A stretch of DNA of 64,000 nucleotides, taken from NCBI GenBank assembly GCA_017443845.1, contig JAFSXX010000017.1, positions 1 through 64,000 of the forward strand, written 5' to 3'. Below are positions 51,057 to 59,667 of this stretch, in pieces. Numbering within the stretch: the first letter of the stretch is position 1; every line of letters begins with the position of its first letter. The DNA comes from Bacteroidales bacterium (GTDB lineage Bacteria; Bacteroidota; Bacteroidia; Bacteroidales; UBA932). The notes under the pieces were generated by a model, which was given only the letters and a program-made list of their open reading frames with translations, was not told the DNA's origin and ran no database searches. A program made the translations under genes and the position numbers.

Positions 51057-51179
51057 AGCGGCGGGGTTCGGGGCAGAGCCCCGTAAAAAAAGCGCCATCA
51101 GGCGCTAGCGGAGGCCGGGCAGCGACAGCCTGTGCAATGGCAAGGCCGCAGCGGCGGGGTTCGGGGCAGGGCCCCGTAA
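51057..51179. repeat. Direct repeat pair of a 30-bp GC-rich extragenic element
   Basis: AGCGGCGGGGTTCGGGGCAG continues to CCCCGTAA at 51057-51086, and again with one change at 51150-51179. Each copy contains a GGGGC...GCCCC hairpin. Similar GGGGTTCGGGGC...GCCCC hairpins occur between genes in many bacteria, so this may be an interspersed element. Confidence 0.7.
51084..51106 (-). terminator. Terminator of tRNA-Leu
   Basis: On the minus strand the stem AGCGCC/GGCGCT (51106-51091) is followed by TTTTTTT (51090-51084), about 80 bases after the tRNA. Confidence 0.7.
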
Positions 51180-51185
51180 TACAAG

Positions 51186-51266
51186 TGCGGGTGAAGGGAC
51201 TCGAACCCTTACGCGCGAGGCACAAGATCCTAAGTCTTGCTTGTCTACCAGTTTCAACACACCCGC
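51186..51266 (-). tRNA. tRNA-Leu (anticodon TAG)
   Basis: The 81-base sequence has a GCGGGTG/CACCCGC acceptor stem, a D arm with AAACTGGTAGACAA, an anticodon stem CAAGA/TCTTG around CTTAGGA (anticodon TAG), a short variable arm typical of class II tRNAs (TGCCTCGCGCGTA) and a T loop GTTCGAGTCC. CCA is not encoded. Confidence 0.95.
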
Positions 51267-51277
51267 TTAAGCATCCG

Positions 51278-51285
51278 CAAAGATA
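51278..51285 (-). promoter_or_regulatory. -7 box of tRNA-Leu inside an inverted repeat
   Basis: TATCTTTG on the minus strand lies 11 bases before the tRNA. It sits in a perfect 10-bp inverted repeat (51273-51282 with 51291-51300) in the 43-base gap after tpiA. Confidence 0.6.
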
Positions 51286-51309
51286 ATCAACTTTGCGGAT
51301 AAGCTATTA

Positions 51310-52065
51310 TCAAAACGACTTTGCTATGGCCAGGAAGTCGTCGGCCTTGAGGGAGGCGCCGCCTATGAGGCCGCCGTCGATATCGGGGCAGGCAAAGAGC
51401 TCGGCGGCATTGGAAGGCTTGCAGCTTCCGCCGTAAAGGATCGATATCCCATCTGCGAAATCGCTGCCGAAACGGCCCGCCAGGGTACCGCGGATAAAGG
51501 CGTGGATCTCCTGGGCCTGAGCAGCCGTCGCCGTAATGCCGGTGCCGATAGCCCATACTGGCTCATATGCTACGACAACCTTGGACGCCTCCTCGGGCTC
51601 AAGCTCGAACAGCACCTCGGCGATCTGCGCTCCGACCACGCTGAAATGATTCCCAGCATTGCGCTCCTCAAACTTCTCGCCTACGCAGAAAATGGGGCTG
51701 AGACCCTCTGCGAGAGCCAGGCGCATCTTCTTGACGAGCTTCTCAGAAGTCTCGCCATAATACTGGCGGCGCTCCGAATGGCCCAGGATGACATACTTGC
51801 ATCCCGCTCCGGCAATCATCGGGGCCGAAACCTCACCGGTAAAGGCGCCCTTGGGCTCGTCGGCGCAATTCTGCGCGGCGACCGCCACGCGGGTGCCGGA
51901 GACCGCCTTGGCCACAGAAACCAGATGGGTAAACGGGGGAGCTATGATTATTTCAACATCCGAAGGAACCTCGGGCATACCGGCAGCGACAGCCGCAGCC
52001 AGGGCCTCTCCTTCCACAACCGAAGTATTCATCTTCCAGTTGCCTGCAACGATTTTCTTTCTCAT
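51310..52065 (-). CDS. tpiA: Triosephosphate isomerase
   Basis: The 251-residue TIM-barrel enzyme interconverts dihydroxyacetone phosphate and glyceraldehyde 3-phosphate. Asn9 and Lys11 are in VAGNWKMN, the catalytic His in [10 protein letters not shown], the catalytic Glu in [11 protein letters not shown], which is also the flexible loop, and phosphate-binding motifs ILYGGSCKP and GGLIGGASL close the barrel. Length is normal. It follows rfbA after 17 bases and is the last protein gene of this operon. Confidence 0.97.
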   Translation of the reverse strand: MRKKIVAGNWKMNTSVVEGEALAAAVAAGMPEVPSDVEIIIAPPFTHLVSVAKAVSGTRVAVAAQNCADEPKGAFTGEVSAPMIAGAGCKYVILGHSERRQYYGETSEKLVKKMRLALAEGLSPIFCVGEKFEERNAGNHFSVVGAQIAEVLFELEPEEASKVVVAYEPVWAIGTGITATAAQAQEIHAFIRGTLAGRFGSDFADGISILYGGSCKPSNAAELFACPDIDGGLIGGASLKADDFLAIAKSF

Positions 52066-52082
52066 ATCAAAATATTGTAATG

Positions 52083-52973
52083 TCAGTGTTTGCGTTTCTT
52101 TTCCCCGGCAAGGCGGACCAGATACTGTCCGTACTGATTCTTGATCATCGGGCGCGCCAGCTCCTCGAGCTTTGCGGCATCTATCCAGCCATTGAGGAAA
52201 GCGATCTCCTCGAGGCAGGCGATCTTCTGCCCCGTCCGGTTCTCGAGGGTCTCCACGAAGATGGAGGCGTCCGAGAGTGAATCGTGGGTCCCGGTATCGA
52301 GCCAGGCGAAGCCGCGGGCGAGGGTCTGCACTTTGAGCTGCCCATCCTCCAGGAAGCGCTGGTTGACGGTGGTAATCTCCAGCTCGCCGCGGGCCGAAGG
52401 CTTGATATGCTTTGCCACATCGACTACCTTGTTGGGATAGAAATAGAGTCCTACTACGGCATAATTGCTCTTGGGATGCGCGGGCTTCTCCTCTATGCTG
52501 AGGCAGTTCCCGTCGTCATCGAACTCCGCCACGCCATAGCGCTCGGGATCGTTCACCCAATATCCGAAAACCGTAGCCTTGGACTCCTGCTCCGCGGTCC
52601 TGACCGCATCGTGAAGCATATCGACAAAGCCGCTGCCGTGGAAGATATTGTCGCCCAGGACAAGGCAGGCGGAATCGTCGCCTATGAACTCCTCACCTAT
52701 GATGAAAGCCTGCGCCAGGCCGTCCGGAGAGGGCTGCTCGGCATAACTGAAGCTCACGCCGTAATCGCTCCCGTCGCCCAGGAGACGCTTGAAACCGGGC
52801 AAATCCTGGGGCGTGGAGATAACGAGAATCTCCCGGATTCCCGCCATCATCAGCACGCTGATGGGATAATAGACCATCGGTTTGTCGTAGATGGGCAGCA
52901 ACTGTTTGCTGACACCCTTGGTGATGGGATAGAGCCGCGTTCCTGATCCGCCGGCGAGTACGATTCCTTTCAT
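52083..52973 (-). CDS. rfbA: Glucose-1-phosphate thymidylyltransferase
   Basis: The 296-residue nucleotidyltransferase makes dTDP-glucose from dTTP and glucose 1-phosphate, the first step to dTDP-rhamnose. The signature [20 protein letters not shown] and the [20 protein letters not shown] block are diagnostic of Rfb[12 protein letters not shown] contains a metal-binding Asp and [17 protein letters not shown] the sugar site. The other rfb genes are not adjacent. Its neighbours are a beta-barrel protein and tpiA, an unusual context for this enzyme. Confidence 0.96.
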   Translation of the reverse strand: MKGIVLAGGSGTRLYPITKGVSKQLLPIYDKPMVYYPISVLMMAGIREILVISTPQDLPGFKRLLGDGSDYGVSFSYAEQPSPDGLAQAFIIGEEFIGDDSACLVLGDNIFHGSGFVDMLHDAVRTAEQESKATVFGYWVNDPERYGVAEFDDDGNCLSIEEKPAHPKSNYAVVGLYFYPNKVVDVAKHIKPSARGELEITTVNQRFLEDGQLKVQTLARGFAWLDTGTHDSLSDASIFVETLENRTGQKIACLEEIAFLNGWIDAAKLEELARPMIKNQYGQYLVRLAGEKKRKH

Positions 52974-52982
52974 AGGGGAGAA

Positions 52983-54707
52983 TTAAAATGATACTGAAAT
53001 GCCTCCGCCGAAGTTCCTTCCGGGTTCGACATAGAGAGGCACATACTGATTGCGCATTCCGAGCAGGTTCCCGGCCTTGAGATAGACCATGAAGTGACGG
53101 TTGATGACATAATTGACATTGGCATCGAGGGCGTGAACCGCAGGAACCTCGAAAGCCCCGAAGCGCGACCCCGAAAGCGGGCTGCGGAAGTTGTAATCAA
53201 CCGAGAAAATGAACCTTTCCTTTATATTGTAGCGGGCGTAAAGACGCGCCGTATTGGCAGGTAATTCCGTGATATCCAGGCCGTCGGGCGAGAAATACCA
53301 GTTGTGCATGAACTCCCCGCCCATAGTCAGGTCGGCCGACTTCCAGAAGGCCTCGACCGAGGTCGAGAGAGTATTGACGTCCTCGTAGTAGGGCATAATC
53401 CTGTAGGGCTGGGCAAGAGGAGCCGCGGAAGAGGGCGATACCGTTACCGGAGCGAAGAGCACCTTGCTGCGGCCGATGACATAGGAGGCCGAAAGATTGA
53501 CCGCCACGCGGCCCAGCACGACGCTCTCCAGGGTAAGGGAGCCGTCGAAGGGACGCGTCCCGAAATGGAGCGGCACCGAAGGCGAGAGCCAGGGCACGGT
53601 ACCCAGAAGCGAACTGTACTCATTCATATCGTTGCCGCCGGAAAGAACCGTATGGAGCCACAGGTAATCCTTCATCAGGGTAAAGCGGGCGTCGATATCC
53701 GGGAATATGTTGGTCCAGGGCTCGAGGTCGTTGCCGTCCGAAACGGTAGTGGCCTTCTTGTCGGCCGGGATGCCGAAACGGTTGCCGAAACGCACTCCCA
53801 GCTTGCCGGAGAACCAGTCGCGCTCATACTCGTACATCGGGGAGAACTCCACTACGCCGAGGGTGTAATCCTTGAGCGCATCATATCCCGCAAAGCGGAT
53901 ATCCATATTGATATAGACCCGGTGGATGTCGAAGGTGGTCCCTACCCTGCCCTTGAGATGCATCCTGGTCTCGGTCAGCGAGAGGGTATCGGTGAGGTGC
54001 GTCACGGGATCGGGCAGCGTATGGCTGAATGCCGACGCAGTGCGCAGCAAACGGGCCGAAAAGTCGTAGTAGATGCTGTTGTCCTCCTTGTGGGCCGAAC
54101 TCAGGCCGGCGCTGATATCAAAGGCGCTGCGGTTGTTCCATTGGTGGATGTCGGCGAGGGAGAAGGAGTACATATCGTAGTCGTAACCCGCCTTCATATT
54201 GAACTCGCCTGCCTCCCAGGCATACTTGAAATCGCCCCGGACGCCGTTGCGCATCCTTCCGGAAGAGAGCATATCGTCCGAAACGGCCGAGGGAAGGTTG
54301 CCGAAATAGGAGTCGTGACGGCCCGAAAGGCTGAAATAGAAGCCCTTGTGGGTTATCTTCTGGAATTGCAGTTCAGCGGAGGGCATCACCGGATACTGGC
54401 AGCCGATACGGGCGCAGATGAGCGGATAGCGCTGCGGGTCGGCCGGCTTGAGCTGCAGGGCGTCGTATGGCGTAAAGTCGTACAGGCTCCTGTAGGGACG
54501 GCTGAAGACAGAGTAATCGAAGTTGCGCTCGATTTGCAGGAGCGAATCGTTGAAAGCCACAGGTGCGAAGGGCTTGACCATATCGCCGATACTTACGTCG
54601 TATTTGCGGGTAACCTCAACGGTAGGGGCTATGGTCTGGGCGCCGGAAGCGGCCGGGAACAATACCGCGAATGCCGCTGCGATGGCTGTGATAAATGTCT
54701 TTTTCAT
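52983..54707 (-). CDS. Outer-membrane beta-barrel protein, plug-less TonB-receptor-like
   Basis: The 574-residue protein has a signal peptide (FITAIAAAFAVLFPAASGAQ) and then alternating amphipathic strands rich in Tyr, Phe and Gly, with a C-terminal aromatic end (GRNFGGGISVSF) typical of outer-membrane insertion. It has neither a TonB plug nor a carboxypeptidase-like domain. The N-terminal mature region (about 25-90) is polar. The NRHFMVYLKAGNLLGMRNQ segment near the end recalls TonB-dependent receptors. It follows the large TPR gene after 11 bases, so the two may form an envelope complex, with the TPR protein as periplasmic partner. Confidence 0.8.
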   Translation of the reverse strand: MKKTFITAIAAAFAVLFPAASGAQTIAPTVEVTRKYDVSIGDMVKPFAPVAFNDSLLQIERNFDYSVFSRPYRSLYDFTPYDALQLKPADPQRYPLICARIGCQYPVMPSAELQFQKITHKGFYFSLSGRHDSYFGNLPSAVSDDMLSSGRMRNGVRGDFKYAWEAGEFNMKAGYDYDMYSFSLADIHQWNNRSAFDISAGLSSAHKEDNSIYYDFSARLLRTASAFSHTLPDPVTHLTDTLSLTETRMHLKGRVGTTFDIHRVYINMDIRFAGYDALKDYTLGVVEFSPMYEYERDWFSGKLGVRFGNRFGIPADKKATTVSDGNDLEPWTNIFPDIDARFTLMKDYLWLHTVLSGGNDMNEYSSLLGTVPWLSPSVPLHFGTRPFDGSLTLESVVLGRVAVNLSASYVIGRSKVLFAPVTVSPSSAAPLAQPYRIMPYYEDVNTLSTSVEAFWKSADLTMGGEFMHNWYFSPDGLDITELPANTARLYARYNIKERFIFSVDYNFRSPLSGSRFGAFEVPAVHALDANVNYVINRHFMVYLKAGNLLGMRNQYVPLYVEPGRNFGGGISVSF

Positions 54708-54718
54708 AATCTTCCCTC

Positions 54719-57700
54719 CTATTTGTTCATCTGCAGTTTTGACAATCTGGCGGAAGCCGATGCGGCGATATCGTCCTCGCCGTCGCTCTTATATCCTTCT
54801 GCCACGCTCTTCCAGGTGGCTTCTGCCTGCTCCGTCTCGCCCCTGTCAAAGTAGGAATCGCCCAGCACGAGGAAACTCTTCGCGAGCCAGTAAACCTGGG
54901 GAGTCTTGGTATCGGAGAAAGCGAAGACCCTCTGTTCGACGGCTTCGTGGTCGGCGCAGTTGTAGGCATCCAGGACAAGCTGATATGCCGATTCGGCCCC
55001 GTAAGCGTCGGAGCAGTCGGATATCAGGGACTTGTAGATGGCCAGCGCGGCATCGCGGTCTCCCCTGGAGGCGAGCGCCTTGGCCTTGATAAACTTGGCC
55101 TCGCGCAGCACATCGTGGGCGGCGAAGGTATATGTAAGCACCGAATCCGCCGCTGAGACGGCCTCATCCATCTGGCGGGCCCTGTAACGGCTCCGCATCA
55201 ATCCGGAGAAGGCACCGCAGCGCACATCGTCCATCGTGGCGAGGGATGCCAGTTCGGAGAAGGCACCGGCCGCGCGCTGATAGTGTTCCAGTTCGTATGA
55301 GAGCTGGCCGAAGCTGCTCAGCGAAGGCTCCTTGTACATTCCGCCCGCGTCTATCACCTCGCGGTACATATCGCACGCGGCCTCCTTGCGGCCCGTGCGG
55401 CGGAGGGTCTCAGCCAGATAGTACTGCGCCGTGACGGTGTTGGCACCGGACGGGTATGCAGCCACGAAATCCTGCAGGGAATTCATCGCGGTGGCATAAT
55501 TGCCGCTGCGGTAAAGCTGCTCGGCGGAGTTGAAGAGCATCTTCTCGCGCTCCTCCTCGCTCTTGAGGGAGGAGAGCCCCTTCTCATCGATATACGCCAG
55601 ATACTCGGCAGGCCTGTTGATAATGCCATAGACATTCTCGAGCCCCACCAGGGCATCCTGAGCCTCGGGGGATTCAGGAGCGGCGCTGAGCAGTTTCTTA
55701 TAGTATTCTATCGACTTGTTGTACTGCCCCGCATTGGTGCTGATCATAGCCAGCGCGAGGGTCGATTTGGCGAAATACGCATTATCCGGCGAGGGGTTCT
55801 GGAGGGACTGGAAGCACTCCGCCGCGTCGCGGTCCTTGCCGGCCTGGACATAGGCGAGGCCGAGCTCGTAGAGCGCCTGGGGATAGAGGGGGGCGCCGGC
55901 GTGGTTGGCAACCGCATCCTTCAGCAGCTGGAGTTTGGTGGTCTCATTGCCAGAAAGGCCATAGGATATTGCGGCCTGGAGGTTGGGATAGAGATCGTCG
56001 GAGCCGGGATAGCGGTCGCACACCGCCTGGTATGCCGAGGCCGCCTTGTCGTAGGCGTTCTCCATAAACCAACAATCCGCCAGGCGGATAAGTGCATCCT
56101 TCTCATAGACCGCATCGGCGCAGTTCAGATATGCCGTGAAAGACTCCGCCGCAGCGGTATAATCGCCATCCTTGAAGCAGCAGTATCCCTGATTGAAGAG
56201 GGACATCGGATACTCGGGGCTCTTGCGGAAGAGCGGATCGGAGATCAGTTTCTTATTGATATTTACCGCCTCCCTGTACCGTCCGTCGCGGAAGAGGCAC
56301 TCCGCGTCCCAGAAACTTGCCAGGTTGGAGAGTTCGGGGTCGTCCTTGCCGTTGGCCACGGAGAGTTCGAGCATCGGAACCGCACTGCGGTAGGCCCCTC
56401 CTTCGATGAGCTGCATCGCCCTCAGGAATGAGGCTTTCTGCAGATTGGATGTCACCTCAGCGTCGGGTTTGGATATCTTGCGGAGCATATCCACGGCCGA
56501 GGCGTAGTCCTTCTCCCCTACGAATGCCATCGCCATATAGTTGTAGATGACGTCGTTCCTGGCGCTGCCCGGATAGAGTTCCTGATAGCGGGAGAACTGC
56601 GATATGTCGGAGTTGACGTCGAAAGAGAGTTTCGCGAAGTTGAAGAGGGCGTCTTCGGAGATGACCTTGTCGTATGCCATTTCGGAGGCCGCCTTGAAAT
56701 CCTTCATCGCGGCGATCTTGTTGCCGGTATTGAGGTAGCTGTTGGCCTCGTAGTAGAGGGCGCTCTGGCAGAGGGAATCCTTCTCCCCTTCGGTCACCTT
56801 GGAGAAGTAGCCCAGGGCGCGCTCCCAGGAATTCAGGTTGTGGGCCAGCATTCCGGAGTAGTAGTAATCCTTGCGGCTCATCTGGGTTCCGGAGGCCTCG
56901 AAAGTGTCCATATAGCGCTGCGCCAGGGTGGTCTCTCCCATAGCGAAGTTGGACTCCGAAAGCATCCTGGCCACATTGGGCTTGAGATCCTGCGTGACCT
57001 CGGCATAGACCATATCGCCGTTGGAGGAGACATAGTAATGGTCGCCCGTCATGAACTTGGACTCCAGGGCGTAATAGTCCGACATCATCTTGAAGCGGGA
57101 GTCCTCCGAGGAGCGCACGAAAAGCTTGTACGCGTCGGCGAAACGCCTGTCCAGATAATAGACATATCCCAGATAATAGAGTGCCGGGTAGGTGAATTTA
57201 CCCTTTCTGGCGCCCACCACGCTCTCGAAAAGCGGCGCGGCCACCTTGAGATTGCCGCGTGTCATCTCGCTGAAGGCGCGCTTGAAGCGGAATTCGGTGC
57301 GCCAGTCGCGGTAGAGGTTCTTCTCCTCGACCCCGGCGAAAATATCGGCAGCCTCGGCGTAGAGGCCCCTCTCGAAATAGTTAGAGGCGAGGGAGTATTT
57401 TATCATCGAGAGCTCCGGTGCGTTGGGATACTTGTCGCTGAAAACCTTGACCAGGCCGTCCACGTTGACGCGGTCCAGGGCAATGGCGCAGAGCACCTTA
57501 TAGGCCTCGACCTCGGAGGCGCGCAGCCCCTTCCCCTTCTCCTCGACAGGCAGGAGGGCGTCGAACGCCTTCTCGGCAGCATAATACGATCCGCTGTAAT
57601 AAAGCTTGCGGGCCGATTCGAGTTTGTCGGCCCAGGTAAGGTCGCCCTGCGCTCCCACGGGCACCGAAACGGGCAGCAACAGGAGCATCAGCGACAGATA

Positions 57701-57721
57701 TCTTGAAATCCGAGTCTTCAT
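54719..57721 (-). CDS. 1000-residue tetratricopeptide-repeat protein
   Basis: This exported protein (signal YLSLMLLLLPVSVPVGAQ) is made almost wholly of TPR units, from YSGSYYAAEKAFDALL (about 43) to YFDRGETEQAEATWKSVAEG (about 970). I count roughly 20 or more units by eye. Several have the helix pattern W/Y-x-x-L-x-F-x-x-G-x-Y-x-x-A of YbgF/BamD-like proteins. It is probably a large periplasmic superhelix that binds the outer-membrane protein encoded next. It starts an operon that reaches tpiA. A perfect -7 box lies 8-15 bases upstream, so the transcript may be almost leaderless. Confidence 0.88.
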   Translation of the reverse strand: MKTRISRYLSLMLLLLPVSVPVGAQGDLTWADKLESARKLYYSGSYYAAEKAFDALLPVEEKGKGLRASEVEAYKVLCAIALDRVNVDGLVKVFSDKYPNAPELSMIKYSLASNYFERGLYAEAADIFAGVEEKNLYRDWRTEFRFKRAFSEMTRGNLKVAAPLFESVVGARKGKFTYPALYYLGYVYYLDRRFADAYKLFVRSSEDSRFKMMSDYYALESKFMTGDHYYVSSNGDMVYAEVTQDLKPNVARMLSESNFAMGETTLAQRYMDTFEASGTQMSRKDYYYSGMLAHNLNSWERALGYFSKVTEGEKDSLCQSALYYEANSYLNTGNKIAAMKDFKAASEMAYDKVISEDALFNFAKLSFDVNSDISQFSRYQELYPGSARNDVIYNYMAMAFVGEKDYASAVDMLRKISKPDAEVTSNLQKASFLRAMQLIEGGAYRSAVPMLELSVANGKDDPELSNLASFWDAECLFRDGRYREAVNINKKLISDPLFRKSPEYPMSLFNQGYCCFKDGDYTAAAESFTAYLNCADAVYEKDALIRLADCWFMENAYDKAASAYQAVCDRYPGSDDLYPNLQAAISYGLSGNETTKLQLLKDAVANHAGAPLYPQALYELGLAYVQAGKDRDAAECFQSLQNPSPDNAYFAKSTLALAMISTNAGQYNKSIEYYKKLLSAAPESPEAQDALVGLENVYGIINRPAEYLAYIDEKGLSSLKSEEEREKMLFNSAEQLYRSGNYATAMNSLQDFVAAYPSGANTVTAQYYLAETLRRTGRKEAACDMYREVIDAGGMYKEPSLSSFGQLSYELEHYQRAAGAFSELASLATMDDVRCGAFSGLMRSRYRARQMDEAVSAADSVLTYTFAAHDVLREAKFIKAKALASRGDRDAALAIYKSLISDCSDAYGAESAYQLVLDAYNCADHEAVEQRVFAFSDTKTPQVYWLAKSFLVLGDSYFDRGETEQAEATWKSVAEGYKSDGEDDIAASASARLSKLQMNK

Positions 57722-57728
57722 TTGGATA

Positions 57729-57736
57729 CAAAAATA
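57729..57736 (-). promoter_or_regulatory. -7 box of the TPR/OMP/rfbA/tpiA operon
   Basis: TATTTTTG on the minus strand (57736-57729) predicts a start near 57723, only about two bases before the ATG at 57721. Confidence 0.5.
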
Positions 57737-57749
57737 CCAAAATATATTG

Positions 57750-57757
57750 TAAATTTG
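57750..57757 (+). promoter_or_regulatory. -7 box of ftsE
   Basis: TAAATTTG is a perfect -7 element 20 bases before the ftsE start; the -33 element is unclear. Confidence 0.5.
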
Positions 57758-57777
57758 TAAATCTTAACCGCAAGACT

Positions 57778-58485
57778 ATGGCACAGGAGGCAGAAGAGGT
57801 CAGACCCATCATCGAATTCCGCGACGCGGACATCTCCAACGGGGATGTCACTATCATAGAATCCCTCGACCTGAGTGTCTCGGAGGGCGAATTCATCTAC
57901 CTGACCGGCAAGGTCGGCAGCGGCAAGACTTCAATAATCCGCACCGTCATCGGGGAAAATCCCGTAACGGGAGGCACCGCCAGGGTCGGCCAGTTCGACC
58001 TGACGCAACTCAAAAAGAAGCAAATTCCATACCTCAGGAGGGAGATAGGCGTGGTTTTCCAGGATTTCCAGCTCCTGATGGACCGCACCGTGGAGGACAA
58101 TCTGCGCTTCGTGCTGGAGGCCACCGACTGGAAAGACAGGGAGCGGATCCGCCAGCGCATACTCGACGTCCTGGAGGCCGTGGGGATGACCCGCAAGGCC
58201 TACAAGATGCCCCACCAGCTCTCCGGAGGCGAGCAGCAGCGCATAGCCATAGCGCGCGCCCTGCTCAACGATCCCAAGCTCATCCTGGCCGACGAGCCCA
58301 CCGGAAACCTCGACGGGGAGACCGCCGACGGCATAATGCGCCTCCTGCTGGAGATCAACCGCAATCGCGGGGCCGCCATAGTGATGGTGACCCACAACCG
58401 CAATATAATCAGGGAGTATCCCGCGAGGGTTTTCGTCTGCGAAGACAATAAATGCCACGAACAGACCACCGATGAGGCGGAATGA
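57778..58485 (+). CDS. ftsE: Cell-division ATP-binding protein FtsE
   Basis: The start at 57778 gives 235 residues. Walker A is GKVGSGKTS, with Gly-Ser-Gly typical of FtsE/LolD; the signature is LSGGEQQRIAIARALL and Walker B LILADEPTGNLD. The segment REIGVVFQDFQLLMDRTVEDN is the FtsE pattern. FtsE works with the membrane protein FtsX to drive cell-wall hydrolases at division. FtsX is not encoded here, which is common in Bacteroidetes, where it lies elsewhere. It overlaps nth by 14 bases. Confidence 0.92.
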   Translation: MAQEAEEVRPIIEFRDADISNGDVTIIESLDLSVSEGEFIYLTGKVGSGKTSIIRTVIGENPVTGGTARVGQFDLTQLKKKQIPYLRREIGVVFQDFQLLMDRTVEDNLRFVLEATDWKDRERIRQRILDVLEAVGMTRKAYKMPHQLSGGEQQRIAIARALLNDPKLILADEPTGNLDGETADGIMRLLLEINRNRGAAIVMVTHNRNIIREYPARVFVCEDNKCHEQTTDEAE

Positions 58486-59113
58486 ACGATACGCAAAGGT
58501 CCTGGCCTGGTTTGAGGCCAACCGGCCGGAGGTTGCGGGCGAACTCAGGTTCGGCTCGCCCTTCCAGCTGCTCGTGGCCGTAATGCTCTCCGCCCAGTGC
58601 ACCGACAAGCGCATCAATATGGTGACTCCCGCCCTTTTCGAAAGGTTTCCCGGGGCCCGGGAGATGGCGGCCTCCTCGCAGGAGGAGATATATCAGTACA
58701 TCAAGAGCGTATCGTACCCCAACAGCAAGGCGGAACACCTGCTGGAGATGTCGCGCAAGCTGGTCTCCGATTTCGGAGGCGAGGTGCCCGCCACGGCATC
58801 CGAACTGCAGACCCTGCCCGGAGTGGGGCGCAAGACCGCCAATGTGGTGACCGCCATCCTCTACGGGGCGCCCGTCATCGCGGTGGACACCCACGTCTTC
58901 AGGATTTCGAAGCGGCTGGGTCTCTCGAAGGGGAAAGACGTGCTCGCGGTGGAGAAGGACCTCACCGCCGGCATCCCGCCCGAACTGCGCCCGAAGGCCC
59001 ACCACTGGCTCCTGCTGCACGGCCGCTACGAATGCACCTCCCGCAACCCGAAATGCGCCGCCTGCGGCCTCTCGCCATACTGCGAATATTTCAAAAACCA
59101 ATCTAAACTATAA
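58472..59113 (+). CDS. nth: Endonuclease III
   Basis: The 213-residue glycosylase/AP lyase removes oxidised pyrimidines from DNA. It has the helix-hairpin-helix LPGVGRKTANVV with catalytic Lys121, catalytic Asp139 in AVDTHVFR, and a 4Fe-4S cluster site of spacing C-x6-C-x2-C-x5-C (starting ECTSRNPKC). The ATG lies inside the end of ftsE in another frame, giving a 14-base overlap that suggests coupling. The start at 58472 is the only good one. Confidence 0.96.
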   Translation: MRRNERYAKVLAWFEANRPEVAGELRFGSPFQLLVAVMLSAQCTDKRINMVTPALFERFPGAREMAASSQEEIYQYIKSVSYPNSKAEHLLEMSRKLVSDFGGEVPATASELQTLPGVGRKTANVVTAILYGAPVIAVDTHVFRISKRLGLSKGKDVLAVEKDLTAGIPPELRPKAHHWLLLHGRYECTSRNPKCAACGLSPYCEYFKNQSKL

Positions 59114-59118
59114 GTAAT

Positions 59119-59667
59119 ATGACAGCTATCATCATTATCGCCATCCTGGCGGTCCTCGTTTTCTGGGGAATCGGAGTACAGAGGAAACTCGTCAACCAGG
59201 AAGAGCTCTGCAAGAATGCAATGAGCCAGATCGGAGTCCAGCAGAACAGCCGCTGGGACGCCCTCACAGCCCTCGTCGAACTCGTCAAGTCGTATAACGA
59301 GCACGAGTACAACACCCTCAGGGATGTCATCGCACAGCGCCAGCCCCTGGGCCGCAACAGTACCGCAGCCGAGGTCAACGCCCAGGAGAATGCCATCAAC
59401 GACGCGATGCGCCAGTTCAACGTGGCGGTAGAGCGTTATCCGGAGCTCAAGGCAAACGAAAACTATGCAAAGGCTATGGACAGTGTCAATGTATATGAGA
59501 ACCAGGTCCGTATGAGCCGTATGGTTTACAACGACACCGTCACCAAGTACAACAAGATCGTCCGTCAGTTCCCCGACTCCGTAGTCGCAGGGCTCCTCAA
59601 GTTCGAGACCAAGGAATACCTCGCAGAGCCCCAGGGCAAGACCGACATGCCTTCAATGAAGATCTGA
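59119..59667 (+). CDS. LemA family protein
   Basis: The 182-residue protein has one N-terminal helix (IIIIAILAVLVFWGIGVQ) and a LemA four-helix core. Motifs are NAMSQIGVQQNSRWDALTAL, then AQRQPLGRNS, ENYAKAMDSVNVYENQV and YNDTVTKYNKIVRQFPDSVV. LemA proteins are often next to a DUF2207 or TPM protein, as here (one-base overlap, TGATG). The function of the pair is unsettled. It probably faces the cell exterior. Confidence 0.93.
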   Translation: MTAIIIIAILAVLVFWGIGVQRKLVNQEELCKNAMSQIGVQQNSRWDALTALVELVKSYNEHEYNTLRDVIAQRQPLGRNSTAAEVNAQENAINDAMRQFNVAVERYPELKANENYAKAMDSVNVYENQVRMSRMVYNDTVTKYNKIVRQFPDSVVAGLLKFETKEYLAEPQGKTDMPSMKI

